A stretch of DNA of 32,698 nt from Hydrogenophaga sp. (GTDB lineage Bacteria > Pseudomonadota > Gammaproteobacteria > Burkholderiales > Burkholderiaceae_C), in NCBI GenBank assembly GCA_016741995.1, contig JACVCO010000027.1:1-32698 (forward strand). Reading direction: 5' to 3'. Below the pieces are notes generated by a model that made no database searches, was not told the origin of the DNA, and saw only the letters and a program-made list of their open reading frames with translations. Both the position numbers and the translations under genes were made by a program. Positions 21,606 through 28,617 of this stretch are shown here, piece by piece. Numbering within the stretch: the first letter of the stretch is position 1; each line of letters begins with the position of its first letter.

Positions 21606-22893
21606 AGTGCTCGTCACCACCCTGCTCATCGTCTCGCTGTTCCTGCTGCTGGGCAGCGGCGTGTGGATCGGCCTCACGCTCGCCGGCGTGGCCTGGATCG
21701 GCATGGAGCTGTTCTCGTCGCGCCCCGCGGGCGACGCGATGGCGCTCACCATCTGGGGCTCGGCCAGCAGCTGGACGCTCACCGCCCTGCCGCTGTTCGT
21801 GTGGATGGGCGAGATCCTGTTCCGCACGAAGCTATCCGAAAGCATGTTCAAGGGCCTGGCACCCTGGGTGAACGCGCTGCCCGGGCGGCTGCTGCACACC
21901 AACATCCTGGGCAGCACCATCTTCGCGGCGGTGTCCGGCTCGTCGGCGGCCACCTGCGCCACCATCGGCAAGATGACCATCCCCGAGCTCACGCGCCGTG
22001 GCTACCCGCCCGAGAAGATCATCGGATCGCTCGGTGGCGCCAGCACGCTGGGCCTGCTCATTCCGCCCTCGATCATCATGATCGTCTACGGCGTGGCGGC
22101 CGAGGTGTCGATCGCCAAGCTGTTCGTGGCCGGCGTCATTCCCGGCATCGTGCTGGCGGCCATGTTCAGCGGCGCCATCGTGGTGTGGGCCCTGTTCAAC
22201 CCCGAGAAAGTGCCCAGTGCCGATGCACGCATGAGCTTCGGCGAGAAGCTGCGCGAAGCGCGCCACCTGATCCCGGTGGTGCTGCTCATCGGCAGCGTCA
22301 TCGGCGCCATCTACAGCGGCATCGCCACCGCCACCGAGGCGGCGGCCATCGGTGTGGTGGGCTCGCTGGTGCTCTCGGCCTCGCAACGCTCGCTCAGCTG
22401 GCAGAGCTTTCGCGATTCGCTGATGGGCGCCACGCGGCTCTACTGCATGATCGCGTTGATCCTCGCGGGCGCGGCGTTCCTCACGCTGTCCATGGGCTAC
22501 ATCGGCCTGCCGCGGCACCTGGCCGAGTGGGTGGGCGGCCTGGGCCTCACGCCCGGCATGCTGCTGGTTGCGCTGGCCATCTTCTACATCGTGCTCGGCT
22601 GCTTCCTCGACGGCATCTCCATGATCGTGCTCACCATGGGTGTGATCCTGCCCACCGTCACCGCCGCCGGCATCGACCTGATCTGGTTCGGCATCTTCAT
22701 CGTCATCGTGGTCGAGATGGCGCAGATCACGCCGCCCGTGGGTTTCAACCTGTTCGTGCTGCAAGGCATGACCAAGCGCGAAATCACCTGGATCGCCATG
22801 GCCTGTCTGCCCTACTTCTTCATCATGGTGTTCGCGGTGCTGTTGCTCTACTGGGTGCCTGGTCTCGTTACCTGGATGCCTTCCAAGATGTAG
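21598..22893 (+). CDS. dctM: TRAP transporter large permease (DctM), second cassette
   Basis: A 431-residue permease with about 12 spans. The blocks SGSSAATCATIGKM, GASTLGLLIPPSIIMIVYG, ATEAAAIGVVG, GCFLDGISMIVLTM and MAQITPPVGFNLFVLQG are typical, and most of the protein aligns with the minus-strand DctM. ATG 21598 (GGAG 7 bases upstream) is chosen over the GTG at 21562, which lies inside dctQ. An intrinsic terminator begins 23 bases after the TAG stop, ending the cassette. Confidence 0.93.
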   Translation: MNEVLVTTLLIVSLFLLLGSGVWIGLTLAGVAWIGMELFSSRPAGDAMALTIWGSASSWTLTALPLFVWMGEILFRTKLSESMFKGLAPWVNALPGRLLHTNILGSTIFAAVSGSSAATCATIGKMTIPELTRRGYPPEKIIGSLGGASTLGLLIPPSIIMIVYGVAAEVSIAKLFVAGVIPGIVLAAMFSGAIVVWALFNPEKVPSADARMSFGEKLREARHLIPVVLLIGSVIGAIYSGIATATEAAAIGVVGSLVLSASQRSLSWQSFRDSLMGATRLYCMIALILAGAAFLTLSMGYIGLPRHLAEWVGGLGLTPGMLLVALAIFYIVLGCFLDGISMIVLTMGVILPTVTAAGIDLIWFGIFIVIVVEMAQITPPVGFNLFVLQGMTKREITWIAMACLPYFFIMVFAVLLLYWVPGLVTWMPSKM

Positions 22894-22916
22894 GAACGCC
22901 GCTCGCTAAGATGACC

Positions 22917-22951
22917 ACCCCGCCACCGACAGGTGCGCGGGGTTGTTTTTT
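22917..22951 (+). terminator. Intrinsic terminator after the plus-strand TRAP cassette
   Basis: ACCCCGCCACC (22917-22927) pairs with GGTG and GCGGGGT (22932-22935, 22937-22943), with loop GACA and a single bulged C at 22936. A TGTTTTTT tract (22944-22951) follows directly. This is the clearest rho-independent terminator in the window. It ends only 15 bases before the rdgC start. Confidence 0.88.
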
Positions 22952-22966
22952 CCGGAGACCCGTTTC

Positions 22967-23944
22967 GTGTTCAAGAACCTCACGCTCTATCGCATCGCGC
23001 CCGGCTGGTCGCCCACGCCCGATGCGATGGAGAAAGCGCTCGATGGCGCGCGCTTCGTGCCCTGCAGCGCCACGCAAGACAAATCCGTCGGCTGGGTGGA
23101 GCCGCGCGGCGAAGCCCACGGCCCGCTGGTTGAGGCCGTTGCCGGCCAGCGCATCCTCAAGCTGCAGATCGAAAGCAAGGCCGTGCCCGGCGCCGTGGTG
23201 CGGCGCAAGGCGCAGGAAGCGGCCGACCACATCGAGGCCACCACCGGCCGCAAACCCGGCAAGAAGGAAGTGAAGGGCCTGCGCGAAGACGCCCTGCTCT
23301 CGCTACTGCCGCAGGCCTTTGCACGCCAGCAAAGCCATTGGGTCTGGATCGACCCGGAACGCGGCTGGCTGGCCACCGACGCCAGCAGCCAGGGCAAGCT
23401 CGACGTCCTGATCACCGCGCTCGTGCGTGCGTTCGATGGCTTCGCCCCCACCCTGTTCAACACGCAGATGACGCCGCAGGCCGCCATGACGCAATGGCTG
23501 AGCGCGGCCGATGCCGAGCAATGGCCCGAAGGCCTGGCCGTGGAACGCGATTGCGAGCTGCGCTCCAGCGACGAAGAGCGCTCCGTGGTGCGCTTCACGC
23601 GCCACCACCTCTTCAACGACGAGGTGCGCCGCCACATCAGCGAAGGCAAACTGCCCACGCGCCTCGCGCTCAACTGGGAAGGCCGCGTCGGCTTCACACT
23701 CACCGAGAGCATGGCGCTCAAGAAGATCCAGTTCCTCGAAGGCGTGTTCGACGAACAGACATCGAAGGAAGAAGAAACCTTCGACAGCAACGTCGCCATC
23801 GGCACGGGTGAACTGCGCGGCGTGCTCGACGCGCTGATCGCCGCGCTCGGTGGCGAGCTGCAACCCGGCCAGGTGCCGGGCCATGAACCCACCGCCACCG
23901 CCACCGCGTCGGCCGGTGCCGACGCCGACGGCCCGCCGTTCTGA
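22967..23944 (+). CDS. rdgC: Recombination-associated protein RdgC
   Basis: A 325-residue RdgC protein, a nucleoid-associated ring-shaped DNA-binding protein that restrains RecA and acts at replication/recombination intermediates. FKNLTLYRI at the start, SVGWVEPRG, KLQIESKAVPGAVVRRK, GRKPGKKEVKGLREDALLSLLPQAFAR split by family spacing, and the LFNTQMTP segment are diagnostic. GTG 22967 is preferred (family N-terminus, GGAG 9 bases upstream); an upstream GTG at 22943 falls within the terminator. It is somewhat longer than E. coli RdgC (303) because of an Ala/Thr-rich C-terminal tail. Confidence 0.95.
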   Translation: MFKNLTLYRIAPGWSPTPDAMEKALDGARFVPCSATQDKSVGWVEPRGEAHGPLVEAVAGQRILKLQIESKAVPGAVVRRKAQEAADHIEATTGRKPGKKEVKGLREDALLSLLPQAFARQQSHWVWIDPERGWLATDASSQGKLDVLITALVRAFDGFAPTLFNTQMTPQAAMTQWLSAADAEQWPEGLAVERDCELRSSDEERSVVRFTRHHLFNDEVRRHISEGKLPTRLALNWEGRVGFTLTESMALKKIQFLEGVFDEQTSKEEETFDSNVAIGTGELRGVLDALIAALGGELQPGQVPGHEPTATATASAGADADGPPF

Positions 23945-23949
23945 CCACC

Positions 23950-24318
23950 ATGGCCCCGGTCCTGGCCATCTGCATCGGCGCCTGCATTGGCGCGCTGCTG
24001 CGCTGGCGCCTGGGCCTGTGGCTGAGCCACCCCCACAGCCTGCTGCCCTGGGGCACGCTCGCCGCCAACTGGATCGGTGCCTACGCCATCGGCCTCACCG
24101 TGGCCGTGCTCCAGGCCAACCCCCACCTCGATCCGCTCTGGCGCCTGGCCATTGTCACCGGCCTGCTGGGCGCGCTCACCACCTTCTCCACCTTCTCGAT
24201 CGAGGTCATCACGCTGCTGCAGCAGGGGCGCTTCGTGCTCGCGCTGGGCGTGTCTTCGCTGCACCTGTTCGGTTCGCTGCTGCTCACGTGGTTGGGGCTC
24301 AAGACGCTGGCCACATGA
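23950..24318 (+). CDS. crcB: Fluoride ion exporter CrcB/Fluc
   Basis: A 122-residue membrane protein with four hydrophobic helices, a dual-topology fluoride channel. GACIGALLRWRLG at the N-terminus, the WGTLAANWIGAYAIG helix with its conserved asparagine, and the GALTTFSTFSIE motif are family hallmarks. The start is 5 bases after the rdgC stop, so they are probably co-transcribed. No fluoride riboswitch could be recognised upstream, which fits its place inside an operon. Confidence 0.95.
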   Translation: MAPVLAICIGACIGALLRWRLGLWLSHPHSLLPWGTLAANWIGAYAIGLTVAVLQANPHLDPLWRLAIVTGLLGALTTFSTFSIEVITLLQQGRFVLALGVSSLHLFGSLLLTWLGLKTLAT

Positions 24319-24343
24319 ACACGCGTTCGCTCGGCGTCGGGGT

Positions 24344-24502
24344 CTAGTAGTACGGCACGAACCGATCGGCCCGCTCCGCATGGCGGCAGGCGGCCTGCCA
24401 CCAGCGGCCGGGCCAGGCCCTCATGGCCCGGCCGCAGCGGCGCAGCGTGCTCGTCAGGCGGGGTTCGGCGGGCGTTGAAGCGGGGTATCCAAGGGCGTTC
24501 AT
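24344..24502 (-). CDS. Unrecognised small protein, 52 residues
   Basis: An ATG at 24502 opens a 52-codon frame ending in TAG (complement of 24344-24346). GGAGG lies 5 bases upstream, one of the best ribosome binding sites in the window, which is the main support. The product begins MNALGYPASTPAEPR, is rich in Arg, Ala and Trp (CGRAMRAWPGRWWQAACRHAE) and ends RADRFVPYY. No membrane span or known domain is recognised; it may be a basic DNA/RNA- or membrane-associated peptide. It sits alone on the minus strand between crcB and the hydrolase gene. A short dyad (CGCAC-N3-GTGCG, 24517-24529) lies just upstream. Confidence 0.55.
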   Translation of the reverse strand: MNALGYPASTPAEPRLTSTLRRCGRAMRAWPGRWWQAACRHAERADRFVPYY

Positions 24503-24626
24503 CTCAACCTCCAGTGCGCACGGTGTGCGTTGGGGGTGATTTCATCGATCGAACGAGCCCTTTGTGCGGGACAGCCGTCCCGAGCGGCCCGCCAACGCCG
24601 CCCCAGGGCCGGGACCCGCGTCCCGT
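24503..24626. repeat. Non-coding gap with twin GGGAC-N4-GTCCC dyads
   Basis: Two identical inverted repeats, GGGAC-N4-GTCCC, occur at 24568-24581 and 24611-24624, 43 bases apart. The second ends 2 bases from the hydrolase-luxR stop. Each can be an RNA hairpin on either strand or a protein-binding dyad. No T tract follows on the minus strand. Together with the small ORF this accounts for the 24319-24626 gap between crcB and the hydrolase gene. Confidence 0.45.
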
Positions 24627-25706
24627 TCAGCCCATGCCATAACCGGCCTCGCGCGCGAGCACGATGGCCTGCGCCCGCGTGGCGACGCCGAGCTTGGCGA
24701 ACACGGCCGAGACCTTGTTGCGCACGGTCTTTTCGCTCAGGCCCAGGTGGGCGGCGATCTGCAGGTTGTCGCGCCCCTGTGCCAGCAATTCCAGCAGCGC
24801 CTGCTCGCCCGCCGTGAGCTGCGCGAACGCCGACGGCGCACGGGCCGCCGGGTCGGCCTGCGCAAGGAAGCGCCGCAAGGTGGCAAAGCTCGAAGCGAAC
24901 ACGGGCTCCTGCTGCAGCAGCACGTGGTTGCGGCTGTCCACCGGCACGAACTGCGCGCCGTCGATCAGGCCCGCGATGTGGCGACCTTCGTCGAAAGGCA
25001 CGCGCATGTCGCCGCGCGCGTGCATCACCAGCGTCGGGCAACGCAGTTGCCGGGCGAGGTCGCTCACGTCGATCTGGCCGAAAGCCGCGATGGTGCGCGC
25101 CGCGTGTTCGGGGCTGCACGAGAGGCGTTCGAGTTCGTTGAACCAGTGCGTCTGCTCGGGCGTGCCGCCCGGAATGAAGAGCGAGGTGAACACCTGGCGA
25201 AAGGCCTCGTTGTCCTGCCCCCAGCCCACCTCGACCAGATCGAACAGCAGCTTCGCTTCCTTCAACTGCGCGGGCGTGGGCTGGCGGTGCATGAGCCCGC
25301 GCACGTAGCCACCCACGATCGCCAGCGCCGACACGCGCTCGGGGTGCCGCGCCGCGCAGGCCACCGCAATCGCGGCGCCCTGCGAACAACCCAGCAGGGC
25401 AAAGCGCGGCAAACCCGCGGCGTTCACCACGGCCTCCAGATCGGCCAGCCACGCATCGAGCGAGAGCGGCGCGCCGGTGCGGTCCGACAGGCCGCAACCG
25501 CGGCCGTCGTAGCGGATCAGGGTGTGCTCGCGGCTCAGCTCTTCGATCCATGGCCGCCACACCGGGCTGTCGAGATCGACGTCGATGTGCGTGAGGAAGT
25601 GCGCCGCGCGCACCAGCGGTGGGCCATGGCCCGTGGTGGCGTAGGCGATCCGCACCCCGTCGGCGGTGGTGCAGAAGCGGATCGATTGGGTGAGCGGCGG
25701 TGCCAC
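24627..25706 (-). CDS. Alpha/beta hydrolase fused to a C-terminal LuxR-type DNA-binding domain
   Basis: A 359-residue two-domain protein. Residues about 8-285 form an alpha/beta hydrolase: RYDGRGCGLSDR loop, nucleophile S108 in GCSQG, acid D233 in ARGDMRVPF and H261 in SRNHVLL, so the catalytic triad looks intact. Residues about 297-355 form a LuxR/GerE helix-turn-helix (LTAGEQALLELLAQG, then LGLSEKTVRNKVSAVFAKLGV). Such fusions are presumed one-component regulators in which the hydrolase fold binds or processes a signal. The start is GTG 25706, with no ribosome binding site but a -10-like box immediately upstream. It lies 69 bases downstream of iclR on the same strand. Target genes and signal are unknown. 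Confidence 0.9.
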   Translation of the reverse strand: MAPPLTQSIRFCTTADGVRIAYATTGHGPPLVRAAHFLTHIDVDLDSPVWRPWIEELSREHTLIRYDGRGCGLSDRTGAPLSLDAWLADLEAVVNAAGLPRFALLGCSQGAAIAVACAARHPERVSALAIVGGYVRGLMHRQPTPAQLKEAKLLFDLVEVGWGQDNEAFRQVFTSLFIPGGTPEQTHWFNELERLSCSPEHAARTIAAFGQIDVSDLARQLRCPTLVMHARGDMRVPFDEGRHIAGLIDGAQFVPVDSRNHVLLQQEPVFASSFATLRRFLAQADPAARAPSAFAQLTAGEQALLELLAQGRDNLQIAAHLGLSEKTVRNKVSAVFAKLGVATRAQAIVLAREAGYGMG

Positions 25707-25712
25707 GCGGGG

Positions 25713-25740
25713 ATTATGGGAACCGCGGCCGCGGCGGCAA
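25713..25740 (-). promoter_or_regulatory. Promoter placing transcription start at the hydrolase-luxR GTG
   Basis: On the minus strand TTGCCG (25740-25735) and CATAAT (25718-25713, 5/6 match to -10) are 16 bases apart. Only 6 bases separate the -10 box from GTG 25706, so transcription would start at or within the start codon. That fits the absence of any ribosome binding site and suggests a leaderless message. Confidence 0.5.
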
Positions 25741-25775
25741 GCGCGCGCCGTCGAACGCGCTGCCCGGTTCGGCGC

Positions 25776-26576
25776 TCAGTGCGCCGCGCCCTGCTCCGCC
25801 CGGTTCATCAGGTCGCGGCTCATGCTGATCATGCGATCCCCCAGCGCCGCGCGGCGCGTCGGGTGCAGGCGCGATTCGCTGGCCACCAGCACGATCGCGC
25901 CCACCGGGTGGCCGTCGCGCTGCAGCAGCGGCACGCCCAGCGCCCAGTAGCCCGGCACCACGATGCCGGGAATCACGGCGTAGCCGCGTTCGCGCGTCTC
26001 GGCCACCAGGTGGCGGATCACGGCCACGGGCGACTTGGGGTAGTTCTCGTCGATGTGCGGGCCATTGACCTGCAGTGCGTTGTCCACCGCGTCGTCGGGC
26101 AGCGCGGCCAGGATCGCCAGCCCGCCCGCGCCCACGCCCAGCGGGTGGCGGTCGCCCAGGCGCAGCGCGTCGCTCGGGATCGGCCCGTGCCCGGTCTCGC
26201 GCGAGAGGCAGATCACCTCCAGCCCCTGCACCACCGAGAAGAACACCCAGTCGCCCGTCTCCAGCGCGAAGGCGCGCAGCGAGGCCGTGGCCAGGCGCTG
26301 CAGCGAGTAGCTGGGCTCGGCCGCCAGGCCCACCACGAAGGATTCGGGCCCGAGCCGGTAGCAGCGCGAGGCCGCGTCGTGCACCACGAAGCGCTCGTCC
26401 GCCAGCGTGTGCGTGAGCCGCACCGCCGTGGCCTTGCTTAGCCCCAAGCGGCGGCCGATCTCGCCGATGCGCAGGCCATCGGGCTGGTGGCGCGCCAGCA
26501 GCTTGAGGATGCCCAGCCCGCGCCGCAGCGTCTGCGCGCCAGGCGTGTCACCGGCCGGGAGTTCGGGTGGGTTCAT
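25776..26576 (-). CDS. IclR-family transcriptional regulator
   Basis: A 266-residue IclR-type regulator. Winged helix-turn-helix at about residues 15-75 (LRRGLGILKLLARH, IGEIGRRLGLSKATAVRLTHTL) and a GAF-like effector domain from about 85 to 260 (GVGAGGLAILAALP, ERGYAVIPGIVVPGYWALGVPL, GAIVLVAS). It is divergent from the SDR-TRAP-E1 cluster, the usual position of a local repressor or activator for a catabolic operon, so control of that cluster is inferred. ATG 26576 has only a weak ribosome binding site. The effector is unknown. Confidence 0.94.
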   Translation of the reverse strand: MNPPELPAGDTPGAQTLRRGLGILKLLARHQPDGLRIGEIGRRLGLSKATAVRLTHTLADERFVVHDAASRCYRLGPESFVVGLAAEPSYSLQRLATASLRAFALETGDWVFFSVVQGLEVICLSRETGHGPIPSDALRLGDRHPLGVGAGGLAILAALPDDAVDNALQVNGPHIDENYPKSPVAVIRHLVAETRERGYAVIPGIVVPGYWALGVPLLQRDGHPVGAIVLVASESRLHPTRRAALGDRMISMSRDLMNRAEQGAAH

Positions 26577-26723
26577 CTCGGTAGTTACCCGCGATCAAAG
26601 GTCCACATAGTGATCCGTTTTTGCGAGGCCATTCAGGGTTTTCCTCTGACGCATCCAGCACGGCTGCTGCCAACATCGTGCTCATTGATTCACATTCTGG
26701 ACATTCAACCTCACAAGGGCGAG
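26577..26723. promoter_or_regulatory. Divergent iclR/SDR control region with a candidate operator
   Basis: This 147-base gap is less GC-rich than its surroundings. GATCA (26593-26597) and TGATC (26611-26615) form a dyad with a 13-base spacer close to the iclR start, plausible for autoregulation. TTGATT at 26685-26690 could be a -35 for the SDR operon, but no convincing -10 lies at the right distance. Confidence 0.35.
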
Positions 26724-27542
26724 ATGGACAACCCTAAGCAGCACGAAGGCCGGGTCGCTCTGATCACCGGCGCAGCCAGCGGCATCGGCCTGCAGATCGC
26801 GCACGACCTCGCGCAGCAGGGCGCCACGGTCTGCATCGTGGACCGCAACGGCCCCTCGGCCGAAGAAGCGGCCCAGGCCATCCGCGGCGCGGGCGGCCAG
26901 GCCCTGGCCGTGGTGCTCGACCTCGCCGACGCCGAGGCCATCCAGCACAGCATGGACGCGCTGCTGCAGCGCTTCCCCGCCATCGACATCCTCGTGAACA
27001 ACGCGGGCGTCGTTTCCACCCAGCCCGCGGCCGACGTGACGCTGGCGCAATGGAACACCACGCTGGCCATCAACCTCACCGCGCCCATGGTGCTCACGCA
27101 GCGCGTGCTGCCCGCCATGCAGGCACGGCAGTGGGGCCGCATCGTGAACATCTCGTCCATCAGCGGCGTGCGCGCCGGCACGGGGCGCCTGGCGTACGGC
27201 AGTTCCAAGGCCGCGCTCATCGCCATGACGGGCCAGTTCGCGATCGAGGTCGCGGTGCGCGGTGTCACGGTCAACGCCATCGCGCCGGGCTTCGTCGACA
27301 CGCCCATGATCCGCACGCTGCACGGCAGCTCCAAGGCCAACACCTACCTCGACGTCTGCCCCATGCACCGCTTCTGCTCGCCGCAGGAGGTGTCGGCCGC
27401 CGTGGTGTTCTTCTGCTCCGAACAGGCCAGTTTCATCACCGGGCAAACGCTGGGTGTGGACGGCGGCTACCTTGCCAGCGGCCTGTTCATGCCCAAGCTG
27501 TTCGACATTCCCGCCGCCACGCCCACCGCCGCCGCGGCCTGA
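26724..27542 (+). CDS. Short-chain dehydrogenase/reductase
   Basis: A 272-residue classical SDR. The cofactor motif TGAASGIG is at 15-22, and D40 at the end of beta-2 points to NAD rather than NADP. NNAG is at 92-95, and the catalytic set N117, S145, Y158 and K162 is complete. VNAIAPGFVDTPM and TGQTLGVDGGY are standard. The C-terminal extension after about 262 is Ala/Pro/Thr-rich. It probably oxidises a secondary alcohol of a substrate imported by the TRAP system encoded next. ATG 26724 has AAGGG shortly upstream; the longer frame from 26487 is a shadow of iclR. Confidence 0.93.
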   Translation: MDNPKQHEGRVALITGAASGIGLQIAHDLAQQGATVCIVDRNGPSAEEAAQAIRGAGGQALAVVLDLADAEAIQHSMDALLQRFPAIDILVNNAGVVSTQPAADVTLAQWNTTLAINLTAPMVLTQRVLPAMQARQWGRIVNISSISGVRAGTGRLAYGSSKAALIAMTGQFAIEVAVRGVTVNAIAPGFVDTPMIRTLHGSSKANTYLDVCPMHRFCSPQEVSAAVVFFCSEQASFITGQTLGVDGGYLASGLFMPKLFDIPAATPTAAAA

Positions 27543-27584
27543 GCTTTCCCCCGCCCCCACAAGTTCCAACCCGAGGAGACAACG

Positions 27585-28601
27585 ATGACCCTTTCCCGCC
27601 GCACCCTCATCCAGGCCACCGGCATCGCCGCGGCCAGCGTCGCCGCGCCGATCAAGCTGGCCTATGGCCAGAGCGCCGAGTTCACCTTCAAGTACGCCAA
27701 CAACCAGCCGCCCGCGCACCCCATGAACGTGCGCGCCAAGGAAGCGGTCGAGGCCATCAAGAAGGAAACCAATGGCCGCATGGACATCCAGATCTTCCCG
27801 AGCAACCAGCTCGGCTCCGACACCGACACGCTGAGCCAGCTGCGCTCGGGCGGTGTGGAGATGTTCAACCTCTCCGGCCTGATCCTGTCCACGCTGGTCA
27901 CGCCGGCCGCGCTCAACGGCCTGGGCTTCGCCTTCCCCAACTACGACGCCGTGTGGAAAGCCATGGACGGTGACGTCGGCGCCTACATCCGCGCGCAGAT
28001 CGCCAAGGTGAACCTGCACGCGCTCGACCGCATCTGGGACAACGGCTTCCGCCAGACCACCACCTCCACCAAGCCCATCAACACGCCGGCCGATCTCGAA
28101 GGCTTCAAGATCCGCGTGCCCGTGTCGCCGATGTGGACGTCGATGTTCCGCGCGTTCGGTTCCTCGCCGATCTCGATCAACGCGTCAGAGATGTACACCG
28201 CGCTGCAGACCAAGGTGGCCGACGGCCAGGAGAACCCGTTCGCGGTCATCTCCAACTTCAAGCTCTACGAAGTGCAGAAGTACTGCTCGCTCACCAACCA
28301 CATGTGGGACGGTTTCTGGACGCTGATCAACAAGCGCGCCTGGGACCGCCTGCCGCCGGACGTGCGCGAGATCGTGACCAAGCACCTGAACGACGCCGCG
28401 ATGAAGGAACGCGTGGACGTGGCCGCCAACGAGGCCACGCTGCAGAAGGACCTCACCGCCAAGGGCATCGTCTTCAACTCGCCCAACACCGCGCCGTTCC
28501 GCGACAAGCTGCGCAGCGCCGGCTTCTACGCCGAGTGGAAGGCCAAGTTCGGTGACGAGGCCTGGGCCGTGATGGAAAAGTACACGGGCAAGCTGGGCTG
28601 A
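27585..28601 (+). CDS. dctP: TRAP transporter substrate-binding protein (DctP, different subtype)
   Basis: A 338-residue DctP-family protein. The N-terminus has S-R-R-T-L then a hydrophobic, Ala-rich stretch, so export by the Tat pathway is likely. YANNQPPAHPMNVRAKEAVE, IFPSNQLGSDTDTLSQLRSG and GFKIRVPVSP (conserved arginine) identify the family. It lacks the YNPxT site shared by the other three DctP proteins in this window, so its ligand differs. GAGGAG lies about 6 bases before ATG 27585. It sits 42 bases after the SDR gene and 16 before dctQM. Confidence 0.94.
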   Translation: MTLSRRTLIQATGIAAASVAAPIKLAYGQSAEFTFKYANNQPPAHPMNVRAKEAVEAIKKETNGRMDIQIFPSNQLGSDTDTLSQLRSGGVEMFNLSGLILSTLVTPAALNGLGFAFPNYDAVWKAMDGDVGAYIRAQIAKVNLHALDRIWDNGFRQTTTSTKPINTPADLEGFKIRVPVSPMWTSMFRAFGSSPISINASEMYTALQTKVADGQENPFAVISNFKLYEVQKYCSLTNHMWDGFWTLINKRAWDRLPPDVREIVTKHLNDAAMKERVDVAANEATLQKDLTAKGIVFNSPNTAPFRDKLRSAGFYAEWKAKFGDEAWAVMEKYTGKLG

Positions 28602-28617
28602 CAGACACTGGGTTGAC

